Assembly: GCF_014323605.1 (NCBI RefSeq)
Contig: NZ_SCMB01000006.1
Span: forward strand, 1-64,000
DNA from: Lactobacillus kimbladii
GTDB lineage: Bacteria > Bacillota > Bacilli > Lactobacillales > Lactobacillaceae
DNA length: 64,000 bases
Reading direction: 5' to 3'
Below, piece by piece: positions 27,635 to 36,093 of the stretch. A program made the translations under genes and the position numbers. Numbering within the stretch: the stretch's first letter is position 1; each line of letters opens with the position of its first letter. The notes under the pieces were generated by a model. That model saw only the letters and a program-made list of their open reading frames with translations. It did not search any database and was not told the DNA's origin.

Positions 27635-30600
27635 ATGAAAAAGGCAAAAAAGCTTATTAATCTTATAGCAGCTTCAGTGACACTGTTTCTAGTGAGTGTT
27701 TCAACAAAGAATACTATTTTGGCTGCAGAAAACGATTTGCCCGAAATGGGTCAAAAGGCAAATGTTACTTTTGATAAGTATTCACTGATGATTAATGGAG
27801 TAAGGACTCCAATATACTCAGGAGAATTTGAATATTGGCGTTTGCCAAGTCAATCTCTATGGCTTGATGTCCTGGAAAAAATGAAATCAGAAGGGTTCAA
27901 TGCAGTAACAATTTACTTTAATTGGGGTTTTCATTCACCAAAACAGGGTGTATATGATTTTTCCGGAATTCGAAATGTTGATAAGCTATTAAAAATGGCA
28001 CAAGATGTTGGACTATATGTTATAGCTCGTCCAGGACCTTATATTAATGCTGAAACAGACGCAGGAGGCTTTCCCGGGTGGCTGCTAACACAAAAAGGAA
28101 GAGCCAGATCTTCAGATGCTGACTATACCCAAAGCTATAATGAATGGCTAGATCATATAGATCCCATTATTGCTAAACATCAAATTACTAATGGTGGCAA
28201 TGTTATATTGTATCAAATTGAAAATGAATATACTGGTTGGAAACGTGATTCACAATACATGGAAGACTTGAAAAATAAAGTCAAAAAAGATGGCATAACC
28301 GTTCCAACATTTCATAATGACAAAAGTGGACCGCAGGGTACATGGGCTAGTGGTAAAGGAGCACCAGATATGTATGCTTTTGATCGGTATCCGGGTTTAG
28401 GTAATGTTGGAGCACTACCAAATACCTTTGAGGATCCACATACTAAAGGCTGGGGAATTAAATCACCAATCTTTTTAGCTGAATTAGGAAATGGCTGGTT
28501 TGATCCCTGGGCAGGAAAGGGTTACAGTTATTGGCGTGAACAACGTGGCACGGCTGCAGAAAATATTATTAATAAGCATATTATAGGTGAAGGTGGTACC
28601 ATAATAAGTTCCTATATGACTTATGGGGGGACATCTTGGGGCTACTTGCCTTTCCCTGGCGGTTATACTTCATATGATTATGGCGCGGCAATTAATGAAT
28701 ATCGGCAGTTAGATGATAAAACAGCTCAACAAAAGAAGATTGGATTAATGCTACAAAGTGTTAAACCAATTGCAAAAACTGATCTGGTTTCTGAAAATAC
28801 ATCTTCAGACAATACATTTTATTTGATCCAAAGAGAAAATCCAGATACAAAAACAAAATTTTATTTTGTCCGGCATAATAAAACCAATTCTAACAATGAT
28901 GATACTTATAATTTGCCAATAAAAACAGGAGAAATTGATACTACAGAGCCAATAAGAATAAATGGAAAAAATTCTAAAGTTATAATTGCCAATTATAACT
29001 TTGGTAAACAGCATTTAGTATATTCTACTAATGAAATTTTTACTAACTTTTCTAATGGTAGTGATGATGTGGCTGTAGTATATAGTGGCAATGGTGATCA
29101 AAATAAAACAGTACTTAAATATGATTCAGAGCCAGATGTGAAAGTTAAGACAGGAAAAGTAGATGTAAAATGGGATGATAATAATAAAACTTTAAGTTTA
29201 TCTAATCAATTTGATGGTCTCGCAAATGTTCAAATAACCAGCAATGAAAAATCATTACGTTTGATCATGGGATCTTATGATCAAATGAATAACTTATGGG
29301 AGAAAAAAACTGATCAAGGAACTGTTTTAATTGATGGACCTTATTTAGTTAGAACTGCCAAATCGGAAAATAAAACGCTGAATTTGAGTGGTGATAGTTC
29401 AAAAGCGGTTGAAATGAAAGTTTTTTGTCCTAAAGATATCAATGAAATAACTTGGAATGGCCAACCACTTAATACGAAAAGTAGTTTTGAATGGGAAGTT
29501 GGATCCATTCCTGGAATCGATCAAGATAAAGTTGTTTTACCAGAACTGAATAATTGGCGATATCATGATGCGACTTTCGAAGCTGATCCTAAATTTGACG
29601 ACTCAAATTGGCAGACTGCCAACAAAGACAGTTCTAATAGTATAACTAATTTTACAGGTAAACATGTTTTATTTGCAGATGATTATGGCTTTCACCATGG
29701 TAATGTCTGGTATCGGGGTCACTTTAATTCAGATGGCAAAGAAAAAACTATTAAATTAAATGCAATTACGGGCAATTATGGTGCATACTCAGTTTGGCTT
29801 AATGGTCATTTTATGGGTAGCTGTGAAATGGAAAAAGACGAAAGTAAGCAAAAAGATTTTACGATTGACTCTTCATGGCTTGAAAAGGGCAAAGACAATA
29901 TAATTTCTGTTTTAGTTGCAAATATGGGTCACGATGAAGACGGCAATAATAAGGATACTCAAAAAACTGCTAGAGGCCTTATAGACGCCAGCGTAGAAAG
30001 AGAAAGGGAAAATGGAGCTGACGTTACATGGAAACTTCAAGGCAATATAAATGGAGAAGATATAACTGATACAGTTAGAGGATCTTACAACCTTGGCGGA
30101 CTTTATGGTGAACGTCATGGCTGGTATTTACCCGGGTTTGATTCTTCATCTTGGAAGAAAATAACTTTACCTGATCAGGTATCGTCGCCTGGAGTTGCTT
30201 GGTATAATACAGATTTTGATCTAAATATTCCCCAAAATTATGACGTACCTATTTCTTTAAAAATAAGTGATGATACTTTTGGCCCTAACGGGGCAAAATA
30301 TCGAGCATATATATATATTAATGGTTGGTTGTACGGCCAATATATTAATAATGCTGGACCACAACAAGAATTTTATTTGCCTTCAGGTTTATTAAATGAA
30401 CAAGGACATAATGAAATTTCAATTGCAGTTTGGAGTCTTGATGCTCAAAGTGCAAAATTAGGTAAAGTAAGTCTCGAGGCAAAGGGAGCTTATAATACAC
30501 CACATACTGTAAATGTTGAAAAGTCACCTACATATCAAGAGCTTTTCAAGCATTACGAAAATTCTGATCATAAAACAAGTAACGAAAATATTATTAGTTT

Positions 30601-31042
30601 ACCAACGAGTGACAGTAAGGATAACATTAATCAGTCTGCAACTGACGAAACTGTGGTAGAAAATAAGAAGCATGGAGTAAAAAAGAAAGTTATGCATAAT
30701 GCATATGTGTATGATGAAAATGGTAAAAAAACCAAGGTAAAGATGATTCGCTCTGGCAAAGTAATTTTGACTTATGGGAAAATTTCCATTAAAGGTAGGA
30801 AATTTTATGTTATAAATAACAATAAGTATATTGCCGCGGGTAATATTGATGGTAGTAAAAAAGTTCTTATTCATAATGCGTATATTTATAATGAGCAGGG
30901 TAAACGAAGAAATAAAAAAGTTTTAAAAAAGAACCGTAAAATTTTGACTTTTGGCTCTCCTCGTCAGATAAGAAATAAAAAATATTATATTATTGGAATT
31001 AACAAGTATATTAAGATGAGCAATTTTGTCAAAAGGAAATAA
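27635..31042 (+). CDS. Secreted GH35 beta-galactosidase with SLAP anchor, fungal-type architecture
   Basis: 1135-residue exported enzyme that removes terminal beta-galactose. Signal peptide to about residue 30. The GH35 TIM barrel (about 45-400) has the acid/base Glu198 in QIENEYTGW and the nucleophile Glu283 in LAELGNGWFDPWAG. Beta domains follow, then two galactose-binding-like jelly rolls with HGNVWYRGHF and GGLYGERHGWYLPGFDSSSW...VSSPGVAWYNTDFDL (about 690-960). These match the layout of the roughly 1000-residue fungal LacA enzymes more than the short bacterial BgaC type. A Ser/Asn-rich linker leads to two SLAP-like repeats at the C-terminus (about 1015-1135, HNAYVYDENGKKTKV and HNAYIYNEQGKRRNK), which would hold it non-covalently on the wall. 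It follows the gat operon and precedes the GntR-aga operon, so released galactose could feed the adjacent PTS. Confidence 0.88.
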   Translation: MKKAKKLINLIAASVTLFLVSVSTKNTILAAENDLPEMGQKANVTFDKYSLMINGVRTPIYSGEFEYWRLPSQSLWLDVLEKMKSEGFNAVTIYFNWGFHSPKQGVYDFSGIRNVDKLLKMAQDVGLYVIARPGPYINAETDAGGFPGWLLTQKGRARSSDADYTQSYNEWLDHIDPIIAKHQITNGGNVILYQIENEYTGWKRDSQYMEDLKNKVKKDGITVPTFHNDKSGPQGTWASGKGAPDMYAFDRYPGLGNVGALPNTFEDPHTKGWGIKSPIFLAELGNGWFDPWAGKGYSYWREQRGTAAENIINKHIIGEGGTIISSYMTYGGTSWGYLPFPGGYTSYDYGAAINEYRQLDDKTAQQKKIGLMLQSVKPIAKTDLVSENTSSDNTFYLIQRENPDTKTKFYFVRHNKTNSNNDDTYNLPIKTGEIDTTEPIRINGKNSKVIIANYNFGKQHLVYSTNEIFTNFSNGSDDVAVVYSGNGDQNKTVLKYDSEPDVKVKTGKVDVKWDDNNKTLSLSNQFDGLANVQITSNEKSLRLIMGSYDQMNNLWEKKTDQGTVLIDGPYLVRTAKSENKTLNLSGDSSKAVEMKVFCPKDINEITWNGQPLNTKSSFEWEVGSIPGIDQDKVVLPELNNWRYHDATFEADPKFDDSNWQTANKDSSNSITNFTGKHVLFADDYGFHHGNVWYRGHFNSDGKEKTIKLNAITGNYGAYSVWLNGHFMGSCEMEKDESKQKDFTIDSSWLEKGKDNIISVLVANMGHDEDGNNKDTQKTARGLIDASVERERENGADVTWKLQGNINGEDITDTVRGSYNLGGLYGERHGWYLPGFDSSSWKKITLPDQVSSPGVAWYNTDFDLNIPQNYDVPISLKISDDTFGPNGAKYRAYIYINGWLYGQYINNAGPQQEFYLPSGLLNEQGHNEISIAVWSLDAQSAKLGKVSLEAKGAYNTPHTVNVEKSPTYQELFKHYENSDHKTSNENIISLPTSDSKDNINQSATDETVVENKKHGVKKKVMHNAYVYDENGKKTKVKMIRSGKVILTYGKISIKGRKFYVINNNKYIAAGNIDGSKKVLIHNAYIYNEQGKRRNKKVLKKNRKILTFGSPRQIRNKKYYIIGINKYIKMSNFVKRK

Positions 31043-31085
31043 GTTCATTAAATAATGATTCTTAAGGAGTAGCCTTTGAATAAGA

Positions 31086-31118
31086 AAAAAGCATTGGAAT
31101 ATTTTCCAATGCTTTTTA
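31086..31118 (+). terminator. Terminator of the GH35 gene
   Basis: Perfect 14-bp stem AAAAAGCATTGGAA/TTCCAATGCTTTTT with a TATT loop and T-run. Confidence 0.9.
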
Positions 31119-31206
31119 TGTTCCATTAATTGCTAATATTGTTGACTAGTGTATATAAATTCAATTTTAATCAAAAAAATTATGTTGAATTTTCTAAAAA
31201 ATCAAA

Positions 31207-31252
31207 TTGCAATGAAACGCTTTCTTTGATAAACTTTAAGTGGTATCAACCA
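31207..31252 (+). promoter_or_regulatory. Promoter, cre-like site and operator of the GntR regulator gene
   Basis: TTGCAA (-35), 17-nt spacer, TAAACT (-10). A cre-like element (reverse strand AGAAAGCGTTTCAT) lies in the spacer. Just downstream, TGGTATCAACCA (31241-31252) is a TGGT-N4-ACCA palindrome typical of GntR/HutC operators; a related TGGTTGGTACCT lies in the promoter of the downstream PTS genes. Confidence 0.65.
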
Positions 31253-31274
31253 GTTTAATAAGGAGGGGGAATTA

Positions 31275-31991
31275 ATGGGAAAACCACTTTATCGGCAAGT
31301 TATTTTAGACTTGGAAAAACAAATAAAAGATATGAAGCCAAATGCTAAATTACCAAGTGAGAGGCAATTACTAGTTAAATATGGTGTTAGTCGTAATACT
31401 ATTAGATTGGCGTTGCAAGATCTTGAAGAAAGGGGATTAATATATCGCCTTCATGGTAAAGGTACTTTTGTTTCAAGTACTTTTCTTAATCAACCTAATA
31501 TTGGTGGGATGTATTCTTTCTCAGAAGAATTAAAGCGAGCAGGACAAAAAGCGTCAACCAAAAATCAAAGTTTAGAACTGATAATTCCAAATAATAATAT
31601 TGCAGCACAATTAAATCTAACTTCAAATGAAAAAGCATATAAGCTTATTCGTTTGCGTCTTGCTGACAATGAGCCGCGCATTTTTAGCACCTCGTATTTA
31701 CCGGAGAAATTATTTTCCGAACTTAGTTTAAACGATTTAAATGCTAAGCCACTTTATGATGTCATGAAAGAAAAATATGACCAAATTAGTGTAATGGCGT
31801 TTGAGGATGTTGAAGCTGTTTGTCTTAATCAAGAAGAAAGCAGAAATCTGGCGGAGAAGGTCGGCTCACCAAGTTTAAAGATTTTTCGGAAGACTATTAA
31901 TGATAAAAATGTACCAATTGAGTTTACGATTTCTTTAGCTAGAGGCGATAAGTTTGTTTATCGTTCACGTCAATATAATGAATTATTTTAG
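31275..31991 (+). CDS. GntR/HutC family regulator (UTRA domain)
   Basis: 238-residue repressor. Winged HTH of GntR type (LPSERQLLVKYGVSRNTIRLALQDLEERGLIYRLHGKGTFVS, about residues 25-66), then a UTRA ligand-binding domain (NEKAYKLIRLRLADNEPRIFSTSYLP onward). The ligand is usually a sugar phosphate of the pathway controlled. The strong GGAGGGGG ribosome site is notable. It is followed 25 nt later by the AgaS-like isomerase and is expected to control the aga-type PTS; the same regulator-isomerase-PTS-GH35 grouping is known from the pneumococcal BgaC/Gad locus. Confidence 0.9.
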   Translation: MGKPLYRQVILDLEKQIKDMKPNAKLPSERQLLVKYGVSRNTIRLALQDLEERGLIYRLHGKGTFVSSTFLNQPNIGGMYSFSEELKRAGQKASTKNQSLELIIPNNNIAAQLNLTSNEKAYKLIRLRLADNEPRIFSTSYLPEKLFSELSLNDLNAKPLYDVMKEKYDQISVMAFEDVEAVCLNQEESRNLAEKVGSPSLKIFRKTINDKNVPIEFTISLARGDKFVYRSRQYNELF

Positions 31992-32016
31992 ATAATATAA
32001 AGGAAGGTAAAAATAA

Positions 32017-33183
32017 ATGTTTTCAAAAACAGATGCAGAATTAGAAAAATTGGGTGCAAAAATTACTACTCGTGAAATTGAGCAGCAACCTGAATTATGG
32101 CAACAAACCTGGTCCATTTATCAGAATAACAAAACTAAAATCACTGATTTTTTGAACCAAATAAATCAAAAATGGGGTAAAGTCAGAGTAATTTTTACCG
32201 GTGCTGGCACTAGTGCATATGTCGGAAATACTATCATGCCATATTTACAAAAAAATGGCGATAGAAAAAAATACGATTTTGAGGCAATTGATACCACAAA
32301 AATTGTCTCTACTCCTGAAGATTATCTAGCAAAAGATACTCCGACAATTCTGGTTTCATTTGCACGTAGTGGCAATTCACCTGAATCTGTAGCTACTGTT
32401 GAATTAGCTAAAAAATTAGTCACGAATTTATATCAAATAGCAATTACTTGTGCTCCAGAAGGACACTTGGCGCAGGATCTAGAAGGTGATCCTACTGGCC
32501 TTGTTTTATTGATGCCAGAAAAGTCTTTAGATCAGGGCTTTGCTATGACTGGTTCATTTTCTTGCATGAGTTTAATGGCACTACTTGTGTTTGATACTTT
32601 GACTGATGAAAATAAAGAACATATTGTTAGTCAAATTGCCCAAATGGGTAAAAGCGTCATTGACAGAGAGGATAAAATTCAATCTTTAGTTGACATTGAC
32701 TTTAATCGCATTACTTATATAGGTAGTGGTAGCTTAGGTGGTTTGGCTGAAGAAACACGGCTTAAGATTTTGGAATTAACTGCAGGAGAAGTAGCGGCTT
32801 TATTTGATACATCAATGGGATTACGCCACGGTCCTAAGTCATTCTTAGATAAAAAGACAATTGTTTTTGATTTTGTTTCTAATGATACTTATACCAGACA
32901 ATACGATTTAGATATTTTGAATGAAATTAAAGATGATCAAATCGTACCGCTGGTGATGGCTGTCGGTCAGGAAAAGGAGGGTCAGGATTTCTCAGGAAAA
33001 TCTTTCATGTTTGCTGAGAAAAAATTATTGCCCGATGCCTACTTAACTTTACCTGATGTCATGTTTGGTCAGACAATAGCTTTGTTAACTTCTATTAAGG
33101 TTAATAATAAGCCTGATACACCATCACCAACTGGTACAGTTAATCGTGTAGTTAAGGGTGTTACAATTCACGAATTCAATTAA
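32017..33183 (+). CDS. agaS: SIS-domain sugar isomerase/deaminase, AgaS-like
   Basis: 388-residue cytoplasmic enzyme with two SIS domains (FTGAGTSAYVG about residues 60-70 and TYIGSGSLGGLAEETRLKILELTAGE about 226-252), ending in TVNRVVKGVTIHEF as AgaS does. AgaS deaminates and isomerises galactosamine-6-phosphate to tagatose-6-phosphate. The conserved FARSGNSPESVATVELA and GLRHGPKSFLD motifs are present. It lies between the GntR gene and the aga-type PTS. No N-acetylgalactosamine-6-phosphate deacetylase is found in the window, so either galactosamine is the substrate or NagA is elsewhere. Confidence 0.9.
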   Translation: MFSKTDAELEKLGAKITTREIEQQPELWQQTWSIYQNNKTKITDFLNQINQKWGKVRVIFTGAGTSAYVGNTIMPYLQKNGDRKKYDFEAIDTTKIVSTPEDYLAKDTPTILVSFARSGNSPESVATVELAKKLVTNLYQIAITCAPEGHLAQDLEGDPTGLVLLMPEKSLDQGFAMTGSFSCMSLMALLVFDTLTDENKEHIVSQIAQMGKSVIDREDKIQSLVDIDFNRITYIGSGSLGGLAEETRLKILELTAGEVAALFDTSMGLRHGPKSFLDKKTIVFDFVSNDTYTRQYDLDILNEIKDDQIVPLVMAVGQEKEGQDFSGKSFMFAEKKLLPDAYLTLPDVMFGQTIALLTSIKVNNKPDTPSPTGTVNRVVKGVTIHEFN

Positions 33184-33224
33184 TGTGCTTTTGTTATGGG
33201 TACTAAAGGTAAAAATATGTTTTT

Positions 33225-33305
33225 AATAATAACCGTTTTAAATATAAAAATACAGGTTGACAAAAATTGGTTGGTACCTTATCATAAAGTGTGAAAGCGT
33301 TTTAT
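33225..33305 (+). promoter_or_regulatory. Promoter of the aga-type PTS with operator and cre
   Basis: TTGACA (33257-33262), a 17-nt spacer, TATCAT (33280-33285). The spacer holds TGGTTGGTACCT, akin to the site before the GntR gene. A cre-like TGAAAGCGTTTTAT (33292-33305) begins seven bases after the -10. An AATAACCGTTT element just upstream (near 33228) recurs before the GH31 gene. Confidence 0.78.
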
Positions 33306-33346
33306 GTAATATTTAGATTTCCTTGAAAGATAAGGAGGAATAAAAC

Positions 33347-33835
33347 ATGAATATTGTGGGAGCAAGAGTTGATGAACGCTTGGTTCATGGGCAAGTGGCT
33401 AATTTATGGACACCCCAGTTGCAAGTAGAACGGATTATTGTTCTGGACGAAAAAGCAGCTAAAGATGATATTCAAAAGAGTGGTCTTAGAATGGCTACCC
33501 CAATGTCTACCAGATTGAGCGTTTTACCAACAGAAGTTGCTGCAGATCATTTAAAGAAAAACCGTTACGGTAAGCAAAGACTGTTTCTGGTAGCAAAAAA
33601 GCCCGATAAGTTTCTTGACGTGCTTAACATGGGTATTAGGCTTGATACAATTAATGTTGGTAATATGTCCAAACAAGATGACACTACTGAATTGACTAAG
33701 CAAGTTAATATCAATGAGCATGAAGCCGATGTTTTTAGAGAGATTTCTGGCAAAGGCGTTAACTTAATTGCCCAATTAAATCCTAGTGTTGAGTCACGGG
33801 ATTTGATGAAATTAATTAATGAAAAGATGAAGTAG
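33347..33835 (+). CDS. PTS mannose-family EIIB (Aga/Gad-type)
   Basis: 162-residue EIIB with phospho-His14 in DERLVHGQVANLW. Separate from EIIA, unlike the fused EIIAB at the left of the window. Related to EIIB of N-acetylgalactosamine/galactosamine and galactose (Gad) transporters because of its company (agaS, GntR). AAGGAGGAA precedes the ATG. Confidence 0.9.
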   Translation: MNIVGARVDERLVHGQVANLWTPQLQVERIIVLDEKAAKDDIQKSGLRMATPMSTRLSVLPTEVAADHLKKNRYGKQRLFLVAKKPDKFLDVLNMGIRLDTINVGNMSKQDDTTELTKQVNINEHEADVFREISGKGVNLIAQLNPSVESRDLMKLINEKMK

Positions 33836-33845
33836 GAGGAGAAAA

Positions 33846-34769
33846 ATGGCTTGGTGGCAAATATTACTGCTTACTTTGTATGCAGGATTAGAAATTTTAG
33901 ATGAATTGCAAATTTATTCATCATTAAACACACCAGTTGGTGCTGGATTGATCGCCGGTCTGATCATGGGAGATCTGCCTACCGGTTTGTTTATCGGCGC
34001 GTCAATGCAGTTGACAGTTTTAGGTATCGGTACTTTTGGTGGTGCTTCAAGAATTGACGCTACTACCGGTACAGTTTTGGCAACAGCATTTTCAACTAGT
34101 ATTAAAGGTATGAGTCCTCAAACAGCTATTTCTTCAATTGCTGTTCCAGTTGCTGCTATTATGATTGAATTGGACGTTTTGGCAAGATTTGCAAACACTT
34201 ACTTTTCACACAGAATTGATCACTTGATTGATCAAGATAAGATTAACTATAAGGCAGTTGAAAGAAATGTTTTATATGGTGCAATTCCATGGTCACTTTC
34301 ACGTGCAGTTCCTGTCTTTATTGCATTAGCCTTTGGACAAGGATTGGTACAACAAATTGCAAATGCCTTAAATGGAGACTTGTTGTGGCTGGGTAATGGT
34401 TTAACTGTTGCTGGTGCTACATTACCAGCTGTTGGTTTTGCTGTTTTGCTTCGGTACTTACCAGTTAAGAGACATGCAGCATATTTGATCCTTGGCTTTA
34501 CAATTACGACTTTGTTCTCAGTTCTGTTTAGTGGAATGCAAGCTTTGGGTACAGGCCTGTCGGCTGTTAACAAAGGTTTCACCACTATTTTCAATGGCTT
34601 GCCAATGCTTGCTATTGCAATGTTAGGATTAGCTCTTGCAATCTTACATTACAAGAATATTCCTATAAATAAAGGTACTGCTCAAGTACAGAGTACTGAA
34701 AGTCAAAGTAATGATACAAGTTCAAGCTCTGATAATGATGAAGGAGAGATTACTGATGACGAACTCTAA
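33846..34769 (+). CDS. PTS mannose-family EIIC (Aga/Gad-type)
   Basis: 307-residue membrane channel subunit. Seen: GLEILDELQIYSSLNTPVGAGLIAGLIMGDLPTGLFIGASMQLTVLG near the N-terminus (the family block), several hydrophobic helices, and a Ser/Asp-rich soluble tail (TESQSNDTSSSSDND). Its last 14 nt overlap the EIID start, implying translational coupling. Ribosome site AGGAGGAG. Confidence 0.9.
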   Translation: MAWWQILLLTLYAGLEILDELQIYSSLNTPVGAGLIAGLIMGDLPTGLFIGASMQLTVLGIGTFGGASRIDATTGTVLATAFSTSIKGMSPQTAISSIAVPVAAIMIELDVLARFANTYFSHRIDHLIDQDKINYKAVERNVLYGAIPWSLSRAVPVFIALAFGQGLVQQIANALNGDLLWLGNGLTVAGATLPAVGFAVLLRYLPVKRHAAYLILGFTITTLFSVLFSGMQALGTGLSAVNKGFTTIFNGLPMLAIAMLGLALAILHYKNIPINKGTAQVQSTESQSNDTSSSSDNDEGEITDDEL

Positions 34770-35574
34770 ACCAAAATATAAATTAACTGATCAAGACTTT
34801 AATCAAATTAACCGCAGATCTTTGTTTGGCTACCAGTTAGGTTGGAACTACGAAAGAATGCAGAATAGTGGTTACTTGTATACTATTTTGCCGCAATTGA
34901 GAAAAATTTATGGTGATGACACCCCCGAATTAAAGGAAATGATGAAGACTCATATGCAGTTCTTCAACACTTCTAATTTCTTTAACACTATTATTACTGG
35001 TCTAGATCTTGCTGTTGAGGAAAATGAAGGTATCGAAGGGAAAGATACTGTTACGGGTATTAAAGTTGGTCTGATGGGTTCTTTCGCCGCAATCGGTGAC
35101 TCAATCTTTGCCTCTTTAATTCCAACTATTTTCGGTGCGTTGGCTGCTTCCATGGCTACTCAAGGAAACCCAGTTGGTGTATTTATTTGGGTAATTGCCT
35201 GCCTTTTGATTTGTGTCTTCCGTTGGAAGCAACTACACTTTGCCTATGATAAAGGTGTTTCTCTTGTTACTGACATGAGAGATCGTTTAAACGCTTTAAC
35301 TGATTCCGCTACAGTTTTGGGTGTATTTATGGTTGGTGCACTTGTTGCCACTATGGTTAATATCAAGTTCTCTTGGGCACCACAAATCGGCAAAGTTACT
35401 ATGAATGTTCAAAATAATTTGGACATGATTCTTCCTAAGTTGTTACCAGCAGCTGTCGTAGGCTTTGTTTACTGGCTTCTTGGTAAGAAAGGTATGACTT
35501 CAACAAAAGCAATCTTTATTGTTTTAATACTTTGTATTGTTTTAGGTGGCCTTGGAGTTATTGCTAAGATATAA
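34756..35574 (+). CDS. PTS mannose-family EIID (Aga/Gad-type)
   Basis: 272-residue EIID. The family signature GYQLGWNYERMQNSGYLYTILPQLRKIY lies near the N-terminus and GIKVGLMGSFAAIGDSIFASLIPTIFG near residue 110. I place the start at the ATG preceded by AAGGAGAGATTACTG, inside the end of the EIIC gene; the open frame upstream has no ribosome site. It forms the permease with EIIC. Confidence 0.9.
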   Translation: MTNSKPKYKLTDQDFNQINRRSLFGYQLGWNYERMQNSGYLYTILPQLRKIYGDDTPELKEMMKTHMQFFNTSNFFNTIITGLDLAVEENEGIEGKDTVTGIKVGLMGSFAAIGDSIFASLIPTIFGALAASMATQGNPVGVFIWVIACLLICVFRWKQLHFAYDKGVSLVTDMRDRLNALTDSATVLGVFMVGALVATMVNIKFSWAPQIGKVTMNVQNNLDMILPKLLPAAVVGFVYWLLGKKGMTSTKAIFIVLILCIVLGGLGVIAKI

Positions 35575-35633
35575 TTAAATTTGGTAGTAGCTTTAAGCTA
35601 AATAATATTGAGTATTAAATAGAAAGATAGAGA

Positions 35634-36035
35634 ATGGCAGAAAAAGAATTAATTTTAATTAGTCATGGGAAAATGGCAGAGGGCGTAAAAGATAGTGCCG
35701 AATTGATTATGGGCAAGCAAGAACATGTGCATACAGTGTGTTTGCTCCCATCTGAAGGCCCAGATGATTTTAAGTCGAAGCTTGAAGAAAAAATTTCAGG
35801 AATGAATATCGAAGATATTACGGTTTTTGCTGATTTAATGGGTGGAACCCCAGCTAATGTAGTTAGTCGCATGATTATGGGTGGTCAAAAGATTCGTTTA
35901 ATCTCGGGAATGAATTTACCACTGGTAATCGAATGGCTCAATAGTCAAATGAGTGGTGCGGAAACTGATTTTGTAACTGCTGGTAAAGCTGGAATTGTCG
36001 ATGTTACTGAAATGTTGGCTAATATGAAAAAGTAA
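35634..36035 (+). CDS. PTS mannose-family EIIA (Aga/Gad-type)
   Basis: 133-residue EIIA with phospho-His11 in LISHGKMAEGV and the family strand FADLMGGTPANVVSRMI. Complete stand-alone EIIA, last gene of the four-gene PTS. The ribosome site is weak (AGATAGAGA) and the gap to EIID is 59 nt, yet no separate promoter is evident. Confidence 0.9.
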   Translation: MAEKELILISHGKMAEGVKDSAELIMGKQEHVHTVCLLPSEGPDDFKSKLEEKISGMNIEDITVFADLMGGTPANVVSRMIMGGQKIRLISGMNLPLVIEWLNSQMSGAETDFVTAGKAGIVDVTEMLANMKK

Positions 36036-36051
36036 ACCTATTAACAAAAAT

Positions 36052-36084
36052 AGCGCCTAGTTTTAAAACTAGGCGCTTTTTTTT
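36052..36084. terminator. Bidirectional terminator after the aga PTS
   Basis: Perfect palindrome AGCGCCTAG-TTTTAAAA-CTAGGCGCT followed by T-run; the converging gene ends just beyond. Confidence 0.9.
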
Positions 36085-36093
36085 ATATTAAAT

